The notes below the pieces were generated by a model that was not told where the DNA came from, ran no database searches, and saw only the letters and a program-made list of their open reading frames with translations. From assembly GCA_024403175.1 (NCBI GenBank), contig JAKSSI010000071.1, positions 1 to 6,860 of the forward strand: a DNA stretch of 6,860 nt. The letters run 5' to 3'. Made by a program: the position numbers and the translations under genes. Source of the stretch: Clostridia bacterium. GTDB lineage: Bacteria > Bacillota_A > Clostridia > Peptostreptococcales > Anaerovoracaceae. Below are positions 1 to 6,230 of this stretch, piece by piece; the stretch's first letter is position 1; the number at the start of each line of letters is the position of its first letter.

Positions 1-494
1 AAGATAAGTGCTCTGTTTACGATTTCTATCAGTACTGGAGAAATGTAGGCGACGCAGACGTAGAAAAGTGCTTAAGAATGCTTACATTCCTTCCTATGGA
101 TGAAGTTAAGCGTCTTGCTTCTCTTCCAGGCGAAGAAATTAACCACGCTAAGGAAGTTCTTGCATATGAAGTTACAAGACTTGTTCATGGCGATGAAAAG
201 GCTGCAAAGGCTCAGGAACAGGCTAGAGCTGCATTTGGTAGCGGAGATGTTGATTCCATGCCATCTGTAAAGATTGAACTCCCAGCTGAAGGTATTGGTA
301 TTGTAAACCTTATTAGAGAACTTGGAATGGTTCCATCTAATGGAGAAGGCTTTAGAACTATCCAGCAAGGTGGCCTTACAATGAACGATGAAAAGGTTAC
401 AGATACAAAGCTTGTACTCACTGCAGCAGACTTTAAGGATGGATACATTATCTTAAAGAAGGGTAAGAAGAAGATTCTTAAGGTAGAAATCTAA
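1..494 (+). CDS. tyrS: Tyrosyl-tRNA synthetase, C-terminal part (5' end outside window)
   Basis: Ligates tyrosine to tRNA-Tyr in the cytoplasm. Only the last 163 codons are present; the first complete codon is at position 3 and the frame is open to the left edge, so this is a gene truncated by the window and not a short ORF starting at the ATG at 78. Seen in the translation: an early YQYWRNVGDADVEKCLR stretch followed by TFLPMDEV, typical of the region after the class I catalytic core in bacterial TyrS. Next comes a helical segment with HAKEVLAYEVTRLVHG, and then a C-terminal S4 RNA-binding domain (NLIRELGMV, FRTIQQGGLTMNDEKVTD) ending in KKILKVEI. The catalytic HIGH and KMSKS motifs would lie upstream. 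It ends at a TAA followed by a strong hairpin. It is a housekeeping gene, convergent with the transporter, and probably unrelated to the cluster downstream. Confidence 0.95.
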   Translation, partial: DKCSVYDFYQYWRNVGDADVEKCLRMLTFLPMDEVKRLASLPGEEINHAKEVLAYEVTRLVHGDEKAAKAQEQARAAFGSGDVDSMPSVKIELPAEGIGIVNLIRELGMVPSNGEGFRTIQQGGLTMNDEKVTDTKLVLTAADFKDGYIILKKGKKKILKVEI

Positions 495-523
495 TAACTT
501 TAAAATTTAATAAATATAATTAT

Positions 524-567
524 AAAAGAAAAAGCACCCTGCGAATGAAGGGTGCCTTTTCTTTTTT
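524..567. terminator. Bidirectional intrinsic terminator between convergent genes
   Basis: A perfect 7-bp GC-rich stem, GCACCCT (534-540) with AGGGTGC (549-555), encloses an 8-base loop. Beyond one A/C mismatch the stem continues as AAAAGAAAA (524-532) pairing with TTTTCTTTT (557-565). The T-rich 3' side serves the plus-strand synthetase gene, and the A-rich 5' side becomes a T tract for the minus-strand transporter gene. It lies 30 bases after the tyrS stop and 36 bases from the transporter stop. Structure seen directly; function inferred. Confidence 0.9.
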
Positions 568-602
568 GATTGTTCGCTATAGTTAATTTTAACGCGGATT
601 AT

Positions 603-2027
603 TTACCAAAGTCCGAAGCCTGTGCAAACTGGAATCCAAATTGCTGTGATTACAGAAATGAAGAGACAAATTGGAACTGTGGACTTAACCTGTGTTGCTA
701 CTGTGTAGTAACCATAGTTATATGCCATAAGTGGAAGTACATCGAGTGGAATCATGAATGCGCAGAGTCCGCAGAAGAGTAAGGATACTACTGCAACTAC
801 TGGGTCGATTCCAAGACCAAGGCAAACAGCGATAAGTGGAACTGAGAGCTGGTTTGTGAGAGAGTTTCCGATTGGCATGAGGAGAAGTAATACCCAAGCA
901 ATAATTGTGATGCAGAATGCAAGGATGAATGGGTTTACGTTTCCAATGTTGAGTCCGCCTACTACGGATACGATAGCCTTTACAACTCCGTTGGAAGAAA
1001 GTGTAGCGGAGAGTGTTGTAAGGGAACCGAATACGAGGAAGAGGTTCCAGTTAACTTCCTTGAAGAACTGTGGAACAGTCATAACGCCGATTCCAGGGAG
1101 AATGAGGAAGAGAAGTCCTGTCATAGCAACGATTGTTGTGTTGAGGTACTTGAACCATGTGGAAAGAATCCAAAGTACGAACATTACAACAACGATGAGG
1201 ATAACTCTGATTTCTGCTGGAGAGAGCTTATCTTCTACCTGAAGTGTATCAAGATAGTCATTGATTTCTTCCTGGGAAAGCTGTGCTGGCTTATATACCT
1301 TGTTAAGGAAGAACCAGGAGAAGAGGATTGTTGCAAGACCAAGAGGAATACCAATTACCATCCATGCAAGGAAAGTAATGTTGATAGCTCCGTTTGTTGC
1401 TGTTGCAAGTCTATCCATAACCATTACGTTGATAGCTGCACCTGCAGGTGTCATAACGCCACCAGCCATGCCGGCAATTGGAACACCGATCATGAATGCG
1501 CAAGCTGTCTTTGTTCTGCTTTCTCCTTCTGGGAAGAGCTTAATGAACTGATCTGCGAGTGGAAGGAATGCTGCTACTACAGGAAGGTTGGACATAATAG
1601 AAGAGAAGATTCCTGCTACGAGCATAATTGCAAGAAGAACGCCAGATGTTGTCTTACCAAATGTTCTGATAACCCAACGCATCATTCTCTTTGCGAGTGG
1701 TGTGTTAACAAGAGCAGCTGTGATACCGAAGGAAGCGAAGATAAACCATGTTGTAGCATTGGAGAATCCTGCTAATGCTCCTGGAGCTGTAGGTGTAACA
1801 CCTGTGAAGTAAAGGAGTGGAACGAGTAAAATACCGATTGTTGGCATTGGGAGCGCTCTGCTAATGAGAAGAGCAATTGTTGCTACCAAAACGCCTACAG
1901 TGTTTACTGCTGCACGTGGCATAAGTTCAGTTTCAGGAACAAGGTACATTCCTACGAGAACTACCACGGCAATAATTAAGCCAATAAGGCCGCCCTTTGT
2001 GAAAAGAGGCTTCTTTTGTTCTGCCAT
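603..2027 (-). CDS. DASS/SLC13-family (CitT/INDY-like) anion transporter
   Basis: Integral membrane carrier expected to import an organic or inorganic anion, usually with Na+ or by exchange. The protein has 474 residues, a usual family length, and is almost entirely hydrophobic helices. Visible family layout: an N-terminal helix (about 13-31), the first substrate-loop region SNLPVVAAFLPL (146-157), GGVMTPAGAAINVM (189-202), a hydrophilic central loop (about 243-272), the repeat-like W-N-L-F-L-V-F-G-S (327-335), the second loop PIGNSLTNQLSVP (385-397) and IPLDVLPLMAYNYGYYT (426-442). Both Ser-Asn-Thr signature sites are altered (SNL; NSLTNQ), so the substrate may differ from the classical C4-dicarboxylates. 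An in-frame ATG lies 10 codons upstream at 2057, but the start at 2027 has GGAGG five bases before it and gives the natural MAEQKK N terminus. The gene is divergent from the LysR regulator, which suggests joint control. Family is confident; substrate unknown. Confidence 0.88.
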   Translation of the reverse strand: MAEQKKPLFTKGGLIGLIIAVVVLVGMYLVPETELMPRAAVNTVGVLVATIALLISRALPMPTIGILLVPLLYFTGVTPTAPGALAGFSNATTWFIFASFGITAALVNTPLAKRMMRWVIRTFGKTTSGVLLAIMLVAGIFSSIMSNLPVVAAFLPLADQFIKLFPEGESRTKTACAFMIGVPIAGMAGGVMTPAGAAINVMVMDRLATATNGAINITFLAWMVIGIPLGLATILFSWFFLNKVYKPAQLSQEEINDYLDTLQVEDKLSPAEIRVILIVVVMFVLWILSTWFKYLNTTIVAMTGLLFLILPGIGVMTVPQFFKEVNWNLFLVFGSLTTLSATLSSNGVVKAIVSVVGGLNIGNVNPFILAFCITIIAWVLLLLMPIGNSLTNQLSVPLIAVCLGLGIDPVVAVVSLLFCGLCAFMIPLDVLPLMAYNYGYYTVATQVKSTVPICLFISVITAIWIPVCTGFGLW

Positions 2028-2032
2028 TTTTT

Positions 2033-2037
2033 CCTCC
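2033..2037 (-). promoter_or_regulatory. Ribosome binding site of the transporter gene
   Basis: On the minus strand GGAGG is followed by five bases and then the ATG whose first base is 2027. This decides for the 474-residue start over the in-frame ATG at 2057. Confidence 0.8.
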
Positions 2038-2071
2038 GAAAATAAGATAGATAACAAAAAAATAACGCTTT

Positions 2072-2084
2072 AAGCATAATGCTT
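2072..2084. repeat. 13-bp perfect palindrome AAGCAT-A-ATGCTT in the divergent control region
   Basis: The two 6-bp arms are exact reverse complements around one central A. It lies about 45 bases upstream of the transporter start, between the candidate minus-strand promoter and the ribosome binding site, where a bound protein could block the transporter transcript. A lone AAGCAT half-site recurs at 2131-2136. It does not match the T-N11-A spacing, so a second regulator or a simple leader hairpin is also possible. Confidence 0.45.
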
Positions 2085-2091
2085 TGTTTTA

Positions 2092-2120
2092 ATTTTAACC
2101 ATCTATAAATAGGTGTACAA
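2092..2120 (-). promoter_or_regulatory. Candidate promoter of the transporter gene
   Basis: On the minus strand TAAAAT (plus-strand positions 2092-2097) matches five of six bases of the -10 consensus. TTGTAC (2115-2120), 17 bases upstream of it, matches only three of six at -35. A weak -35 would suit an activator-dependent promoter. The call rests on pattern matching in AT-rich DNA. Confidence 0.3.
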
Positions 2121-2132
2121 TTCCATTTGGAA
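2121..2132. repeat. 12-bp palindrome TTCCA-TT-TGGAA
   Basis: Exact 5-bp arms around TT. It sits immediately upstream (minus strand) of the candidate -35 element of the transporter gene, where an activator would bind. Could be chance in AT-rich DNA; its position makes it worth recording. Confidence 0.35.
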
Positions 2133-2179
2133 GCATTGTTTGACGATATGGAAAAGAATCGGTAGGTAAGGATTCTATT

Positions 2180-2198
2180 GTTTGCCGAAACGGAAAAC
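2180..2198. promoter_or_regulatory. LysR-type operator candidate (T-N11-A dyad)
   Basis: GTTTGCCGAAACGGAAAAC is an interrupted dyad centred on 2189. CCG pairs with CGG, there is one mismatched pair, then TTT with AAA and G with C. T2183 and A2195 give the T-N11-A signature of LysR-family binding sites. It is the most GC-rich spot in the divergent region and overlaps the candidate -35 of the regulator gene, the usual arrangement for negative autoregulation with divergent activation. Structure seen; binding inferred. Confidence 0.5.
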
Positions 2199-2211
2199 TA
2201 TTTTTTAAAAT
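2182..2211 (+). promoter_or_regulatory. Candidate promoter of the LysR-family gene
   Basis: TTGCCG (2182-2187, four of six -35 bases) and TAAAAT (2206-2211, five of six -10 bases) are separated by 18 bases. Transcription would start near 2218, giving a leader of about 50 bases. The -35 lies inside the T-N11-A dyad and the -10 inside the next palindrome. Confidence 0.4.
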
Positions 2212-2213
2212 AG
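2198..2213. repeat. 16-bp perfect palindrome CTATTTT-TT-AAAATAG
   Basis: Exact 7-bp arms around TT, directly abutting the T-N11-A dyad and covering the candidate -10 of the regulator gene. It could be a second, lower-affinity activation site of the regulator or an independent operator. Its AT-only core makes a chance origin possible. Confidence 0.4.
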
Positions 2214-2266
2214 ATTTGTATATTGATTGTTCCTGTATGAAAATGATAGCGGATAAAGGTGTGACT

Positions 2267-3220
2267 ATGCAGATTAAGGATTTGGAAGCAGTTCTTGCAG
2301 TTTATAAGTACAAAAGTTTTTCAGAAGCAGCATTTAAGTTAGACTTCTCAATATCAGCAATTTCAAAGCAAATTGCAAAGGTCGAGGAAGAACTCGGCGT
2401 AAAAATCTTTGAAAGAAAGAACAAAGGAACTGAGATGAGGCTTACTCGTGTAGGAGCCGATTTGATTCCTGAAATTGAAAAACTATTAGATACATATTCA
2501 AACATAGAATATTTGGCATCGAATGAAACAGCAGAAGAAAGAAATGTATTAAACATAGGTTATCTTCCTTTAATCGGTACTATAGGCGAAACGTCTATAC
2601 TAGCTGGTTTCTCTGCTACTTATCCAGATATACAGATTAACCTTCAGCCTGGCGGTAGCTTTGATCTCTTAAAGAGCCTTATGGCTGGAACCATAGATGC
2701 AGCCTTTATGATGCTTTTTTCTGCAGGCCCTGGAAATTTCAAAACTTTTGAAATTTTAACCAACGATGACTTAAAGATTGTTCCTATAATGAAGAACGCA
2801 AACCTCTATATAGGAATGAGTAACAATAATCCGTTAGCAAAACGCGAAAGTGTAGACCTTACAGAACTGATGGGTGAAACCTTTATCTTCTCCAATTATC
2901 AAGATCCTGGCAGATATGAAACCAGAATGGAACGTCTGCAGAAGATGATAAGTGGAAAGGAATTAGAACTTAAAGCTCGATTTATGGACTTTTCTAACAA
3001 GGACGTAGTTCTATCAGTAGTTGAGCAAGGCCTAGCAGTTCTTCCTCAGGTAGTAATGCCTCGCGATAATGGGTATGCCATAAGTTATGTAAAGGTGGAT
3101 AACTGGCCAGACCAGATATTCGGCCTATACGTAACACGAAAATCAAATACACTCCCTGTTCTTAAAGAATTAAACAAGTATGTAAAAGAATACGTTGTAA
3201 AGGAAGGTATTGAAAAATGA
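2267..3220 (+). CDS. LysR-family transcriptional regulator
   Basis: Cytoplasmic DNA-binding regulator, 317 residues, a normal family length. The N terminus carries the LysR winged helix-turn-helix: MQIKDLEAVLAVYKYKSFSEAA (residues 1-22), the recognition region SISAISKQIAKVEEELGVKIF (28-48) and the wing ending in RLTRVG (58-63). A linker helix follows, then the effector-binding domain starting near residue 93 (VLNIGYLPLIG). That domain resembles periplasmic binding proteins and would bind a small co-inducer, perhaps the transported anion or a product. An upstream in-frame ATG at 2216 would add 17 residues not seen in the family and has no ribosome binding site. The ATG at 2267 has AAAGGTG five bases upstream, so it is chosen. 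It is divergent from the transporter and overlaps the next gene by 4 bases. Codon use differs from the reductase genes, with at least 12 ATA isoleucine codons, as is common for weakly expressed regulators. Confidence 0.93.
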   Translation: MQIKDLEAVLAVYKYKSFSEAAFKLDFSISAISKQIAKVEEELGVKIFERKNKGTEMRLTRVGADLIPEIEKLLDTYSNIEYLASNETAEERNVLNIGYLPLIGTIGETSILAGFSATYPDIQINLQPGGSFDLLKSLMAGTIDAAFMMLFSAGPGNFKTFEILTNDDLKIVPIMKNANLYIGMSNNNPLAKRESVDLTELMGETFIFSNYQDPGRYETRMERLQKMISGKELELKARFMDFSNKDVVLSVVEQGLAVLPQVVMPRDNGYAISYVKVDNWPDQIFGLYVTRKSNTLPVLKELNKYVKEYVVKEGIEK

Positions 3221-3783
3221 GACGTGTAGAACTTGAAATAAAAGAAAAGGATCAAATAGAAGCGATTCTTAAAAATACCAATACTATAAGGCTTGGAATT
3301 ATCGCAGATGGTATGCCATATATTGTTCCATTGGTATTCGGATATTCCTGGGACAATGAAAATCCTGTGTTTTATATGCATAGTGGTATAGGCGGAAGAA
3401 AAAAACAAGGCCTATTCGACGGAGCAAGAGTGTGCTTTGAAATAGATATAGAAGGCCCTCTTATGACAAGCAGAACCAATTATGCAAATAACTTCAGTAG
3501 AGAATTCTGCTGCATTATGGGTGAAGGAACCCTGCATTATGCAGTAAATGCTGAAGAAAAAATCAGCTACTTTAAGCACATTGTGGAGAAACAGACAGGC
3601 AGATCTGATTACGATTATCAAGCAGGATGGCTTTCGTTAACAGATGTGTTTAGATTAGATGTTTATGCATTAAGCGCTTCTCAAAAGGGAATGGATAATG
3701 CACCAAAAGAAGAACCGTCTGCGCACGGTTTTGATTGGGACCGTGAAACTAAAGTTGCAAAAAATGCAATCTTTTGGGATTAA
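3217..3783 (+). CDS. NimA/PPOX-like flavin-binding protein (pyridoxamine 5'-phosphate oxidase-related)
   Basis: Predicted soluble split-barrel protein of 188 residues, probably binding FMN or a related flavin. Visible family features: GIIADGMPYIVPLVFGY (27-43), the strand and loop YMHSGIGGRKKQGLF (53-67) corresponding to the His-x-x-x-x-Gly-x-Lys region of NimA-like proteins, VCFEID (72-77), SREFCCIMGEGTLHY (94-108) and a C-terminal WLSLTDVFRLDVYALSASQKG (138-158) strand. Members reduce nitro groups or serve as flavin or haem binding accessory proteins; the reaction here is not determined. It starts in an ATGA overlap with the LysR gene and has AAGGAAGG nine bases upstream, so translation is probably coupled. 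A 47-base gap separates it from the Fe-S operon, with no terminator visible, so read-through is likely. Its codon use, with several ATA codons, resembles the regulator more than the reductases. This fits a low-abundance accessory role. Confidence 0.85.
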   Translation: MRRVELEIKEKDQIEAILKNTNTIRLGIIADGMPYIVPLVFGYSWDNENPVFYMHSGIGGRKKQGLFDGARVCFEIDIEGPLMTSRTNYANNFSREFCCIMGEGTLHYAVNAEEKISYFKHIVEKQTGRSDYDYQAGWLSLTDVFRLDVYALSASQKGMDNAPKEEPSAHGFDWDRETKVAKNAIFWD

Positions 3784-3830
3784 ATAGTTTTTACTGTATT
3801 TTATATATCAAATTGTGACGAGGTGATATT

Positions 3831-4844
3831 ATGGGCGCTCCTACACTGGAGAAACAAATCAAGGATTTTATCCTTACAGAATGTCATCAGGAAAAGGTAG
3901 GTATTGCAAGCATCGATAGATTCAATGAATCACCAAGAGGCATGCATCCAACAGACTTCCTTCCTGGTTGTCAGTCCGTTATTGCATTTGTAACACGTCT
4001 TCCTGACGGTGCTGTAAATGCTGCATTAAGAGCATACGAAGAAAGAAAGTTTAATGTACACGGTCAGTATGCATTATTCGGCTATGTAGGTTCTCCAAAC
4101 TATAATCTTCTCTGGGCTAACTATAAAGCTGCAAGATTTGTAGAAAAACTTACAGGTGAAATTTGTATGCCACAGACTGCAGGTCCTACACATGGTTTAC
4201 CTATGCTCTCAATGAGACATATGGCCGTTGCTGCAGGTATTGGTCAGTTCGGTTGGTCTTCAATCGTACTTACACCAGAATTTGGACCAAGAAATAGATT
4301 CGGTGCAATTCTTACAACAGCAAAGCTTAAGGCAGATCCTATGATGGATGGCCCACGTCTTTGCGACTACACAAGATGCCGTATTTGTGAACAGGTTTGC
4401 CCAACTGGTGCTATTCCTCAGTACAAGCCTGGTCAGGAAAGATCTTGCAACTTCGGTGAAGGTCATATCGAAAAGTACTCCGGAATTAACTGGACAAAGT
4501 GTAAGATTGGCTGCGAAGGTCACTACAATGACTTCTACACAAACGCTGATTTCAACCTCATCGTCCCACTCATTGAGAGCACAGTAGATGAAGAATGCGC
4601 AATCACATCTGCATGGCGTGCAAAGAGAGAAAATAACTATATGCACTTCTTCCAGCACGCTCCAACATGGAAGTGCGGTAACTGTCTGCAGTACTGCCCA
4701 GTTGGTAACTGGAAGGAAAGATTCCACGACACAGGTATTACAAGTGTAGATACAAACCAGTACATCGACGGACTTGGTGGAGTGGATATTGATACATTCG
4801 AAGGAAAGGAGGTCTTTGACTTATGCTTACACGAAAAGAAATAA
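3831..4844 (+). CDS. QueG/RdhA-like double-cluster [4Fe-4S] protein, paralogue 1
   Basis: Predicted cytoplasmic iron-sulfur oxidoreductase of 337 residues. The fold resembles the shared core of epoxyqueuosine reductase and reductive dehalogenases, both corrinoid-dependent. Seen: an N-terminal PTDFLPGCQSVIAF (40-53) signature, AAGIGQFGWSS (134-144), the FGPRNRFGAILT (151-162) strand, and a first cluster motif at Cys178, Cys183, Cys186 and Cys190 followed by Pro (CX4CX2CX3CP). Cys224 and Cys228 lie in the middle, and Cys282, Cys285 and Cys289 sit in CGNCLQYCPVGNW (282-294). There are enough ligands for two [4Fe-4S] clusters. It has no Tat signal, no membrane helix and no HEAT-like C-terminal extension as in QueG. 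The start has AGGTGA five to ten bases upstream. It overlaps the next gene by 22 bases. Not one isoleucine codon is ATA, in contrast to the regulator, which suggests strong expression. Corrinoid binding is inferred from family only. Substrate unknown. Confidence 0.82.
   Translation: MGAPTLEKQIKDFILTECHQEKVGIASIDRFNESPRGMHPTDFLPGCQSVIAFVTRLPDGAVNAALRAYEERKFNVHGQYALFGYVGSPNYNLLWANYKAARFVEKLTGEICMPQTAGPTHGLPMLSMRHMAVAAGIGQFGWSSIVLTPEFGPRNRFGAILTTAKLKADPMMDGPRLCDYTRCRICEQVCPTGAIPQYKPGQERSCNFGEGHIEKYSGINWTKCKIGCEGHYNDFYTNADFNLIVPLIESTVDEECAITSAWRAKRENNYMHFFQHAPTWKCGNCLQYCPVGNWKERFHDTGITSVDTNQYIDGLGGVDIDTFEGKEVFDLCLHEKK
4805..4812 (+). promoter_or_regulatory. Ribosome binding site AAAGGAGG inside the preceding gene
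   Basis: A full Shine-Dalgarno sequence lies in the last codons of paralogue 1, ten bases before the ATG at 4823. It decides that start and shows that the 22-base gene overlap is real rather than an artefact of taking the longest ORF. Confidence 0.8.
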
Positions 4845-5764
4845 AGAATCGTCTTTTTGCGATTCATGATATGGACTACGTAGGTATTTGTCCATCCTCA
4901 GTTTTAGAAAATGAACCTGTTGGCCATAGACCTTCAGATCTTCTTCCAAATGCAAAATCTATTATCGTATACGGAAGAAAATATATTGATGGTTCTATTC
5001 AGTCTAAGTTCCGTCATATTGAAGACAAAGTTCCTCTTGCAATCGGTTCTTACTCTGCACACTCCTTCGTTCTTTCAATCAACCATCTTTGTATGAAGGA
5101 AAGCTATGAATTTGCACAGTATCTCGAAAAGACTGCTGATTGCTTTGCAATGCCACTTACAAACAATGTAATTCAAGCTATGCAGCCTGAAACTGATACA
5201 TATCTTCCATTCTTTGTTGATAGACTTGCTTCTGGTATGCCTCTTGATATTTACAAGGCTGCTGTTGCTGCAGGCATCGGCGAAATGGGCTGGAACCACA
5301 GAGTTGTTACTCCAGACAATGGCCCTAGAGTATACCTCTGTGCAATGCTTACAGATCTTGAATTCGATGAATACGATCAGCCATACGCAGGAGAAAAGCT
5401 TTGCGACCCAACAACTTGCAAGGTTTGCTCTGAAGTTTGCCCAGTTCACTGCTTAGATCCTGAAAAGGGTGAAGAAGTTGAAATTGCAGGCAATACATAT
5501 AAGACTTCTGACATTGATAAGTTCGGATGCGCAGCTGCTTGCTTCGGATTTAAGAAGAACATAAACCCAAGAACAAGAGCTGTAGTTGAAGAAGATCATC
5601 CAACAGAAGAAAAACTTCAGGAAGCTTTAGCTGTTCATCTTCAGGTTCCTGGAATTCAGACTCAGGATCATATCCCAATGTTCCACTGCGATAGATGTAT
5701 GATTTATTGCCCAGTAGGAAACTGGAAGGCAACATTCAAGGATAGAGGATTAACAAATAAGTAA
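4823..5764 (+). CDS. QueG/RdhA-like double-cluster [4Fe-4S] protein, paralogue 2
   Basis: Predicted cytoplasmic iron-sulfur protein of 313 residues, paralogous to its neighbour upstream and more closely to the partial gene at 6231. Over residues 17-69, 30 of 53 positions are identical by eye to the latter. Seen: RPSDLLPNAKSIIVYG (36-51), AAGIGEMGW (149-157), GPRVYLCAMLTDLEF (167-181), and a first cluster at Cys194, Cys199, Cys202 and Cys206 followed by Pro (CX4CX2CX3CP). An extra Cys210 follows, then Cys236 and Cys240 (GCAAACFGF). The second motif has Cys289, Cys292 and Cys296 in CDRCMIYCPVGNWK (289-302). Compared with paralogue 1, the region before the glycine motif is different (SGMPLDIYK against THGLPMLSMRH), which would line a substrate pocket in this fold. 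It has no signal peptide. The next gene follows after 12 bases, with AAGGAGGA partly overlapping this stop codon. Reaction unknown; a reductase role is inferred. Confidence 0.82.
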   Translation: MLTRKEIKNRLFAIHDMDYVGICPSSVLENEPVGHRPSDLLPNAKSIIVYGRKYIDGSIQSKFRHIEDKVPLAIGSYSAHSFVLSINHLCMKESYEFAQYLEKTADCFAMPLTNNVIQAMQPETDTYLPFFVDRLASGMPLDIYKAAVAAGIGEMGWNHRVVTPDNGPRVYLCAMLTDLEFDEYDQPYAGEKLCDPTTCKVCSEVCPVHCLDPEKGEEVEIAGNTYKTSDIDKFGCAAACFGFKKNINPRTRAVVEEDHPTEEKLQEALAVHLQVPGIQTQDHIPMFHCDRCMIYCPVGNWKATFKDRGLTNK

Positions 5765-5776
5765 GGAGGAAACAAA

Positions 5777-6208
5777 ATGAAAAAGAGAATTTCTGTACAT
5801 ACAGGTTTCCTTCCTGAAGGATCTCTTCAGTATGAAGGACAGTATATTTTCAAGTGCGTTGCAGTAAGAGAAGGTGCTGCAGGTCTTGGTCCTGATTTCC
5901 CACAGCCACAGTTTATTGAAGACTTAGAGCTTGAAGGCGTTGGCGGTATCAAAGGAATGATGGAAAAGACTATTCCAGTAAATGCAAACAATCCTCTCAA
6001 CGGACGTATTCATAAATATTATTTAACTGAACATGATGTTTGGATTAGACATCTTGGCGGAATGAAGTATGTTTCCGACTGGACAACTCAGGAAGTTTGG
6101 GCTCTTGCTTGTGAAGATACTCTTGATGACGAAGGAAATGTAGTTTCCCAGAAGGATCTTGGATTCTTTATCGTTAAGAGCAACCGTAACAAGGGTTATA
6201 CAGTATAG
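5777..6208 (+). CDS. Unrecognised 143-residue soluble protein within the Fe-S operon
   Basis: I do not recognise this family. It starts at an ATG six bases after AAGGAGGA (5763-5770), a near-perfect ribosome binding site, and ends 22 bases before the next start, so it is clearly translated as part of the operon. It has no signal peptide, no membrane helix and no cysteine cluster; only two cysteines are visible (near residues 28 and 111). The composition is mixed alpha/beta, with a Gly/Pro-rich start (residues 33-47, including GLGPDFPQPQF), GVGGIKGMMEKTIPVN (56-71), HKYYLTEHDVWIRHLGG (79-95) and an acidic segment EDTLDDEGNVVSQKD (112-126). Its place between two iron-sulfur paralogues suggests a partner subunit, chaperone or substrate-binding component. 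Codons are of the strongly biased type seen in the reductases (no ATA). It is not the membrane anchor RdhB, which has transmembrane helices. Function is open. Confidence 0.85.
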   Translation: MKKRISVHTGFLPEGSLQYEGQYIFKCVAVREGAAGLGPDFPQPQFIEDLELEGVGGIKGMMEKTIPVNANNPLNGRIHKYYLTEHDVWIRHLGGMKYVSDWTTQEVWALACEDTLDDEGNVVSQKDLGFFIVKSNRNKGYTV

Positions 6209-6230
6209 AAAGGAATAGAGGTGAATTCTA

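Noticed and set aside
570..782. Plus-strand cysteine- and tryptophan-rich 70-codon frame
   Set aside because: It lies just after the terminator and is antisense to the transporter C terminus. The unusual composition comes from the reverse complement of hydrophobic codons.
754..1551. Plus-strand open frames of 96-162 codons opposite the transporter
   Set aside because: They are antisense shadows of a clear membrane protein, with no ribosome binding sites and no family-like sequence.
2216..2266. Upstream start of the LysR gene at 2216
   Set aside because: It adds 17 residues ahead of a normal LysR N terminus and has no Shine-Dalgarno; the candidate promoter would place the transcript start at about the same position.
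3784..3830. Separate promoter or terminator between the flavin protein and paralogue 1
   Set aside because: The 47 bases are very AT-rich, with TATATA-like words and a weak AAATA/TATTT pairing, but no -35 at proper distance and no GC-rich stem. Only the ribosome binding site near 3820-3826 can be supported.
3831..5764. Naming either complete Fe-S gene queG (epoxyqueuosine reductase)
   Set aside because: Core motifs are related, but the cluster spacing is different, the C-terminal HEAT-type extension is absent, three diverged copies occur together, and the context is a transporter and regulator and not queuosine synthesis.
5777..6208. Small protein as a membrane anchor subunit
   Set aside because: It has no hydrophobic stretch long enough to span a membrane and is rich in charged and polar residues.
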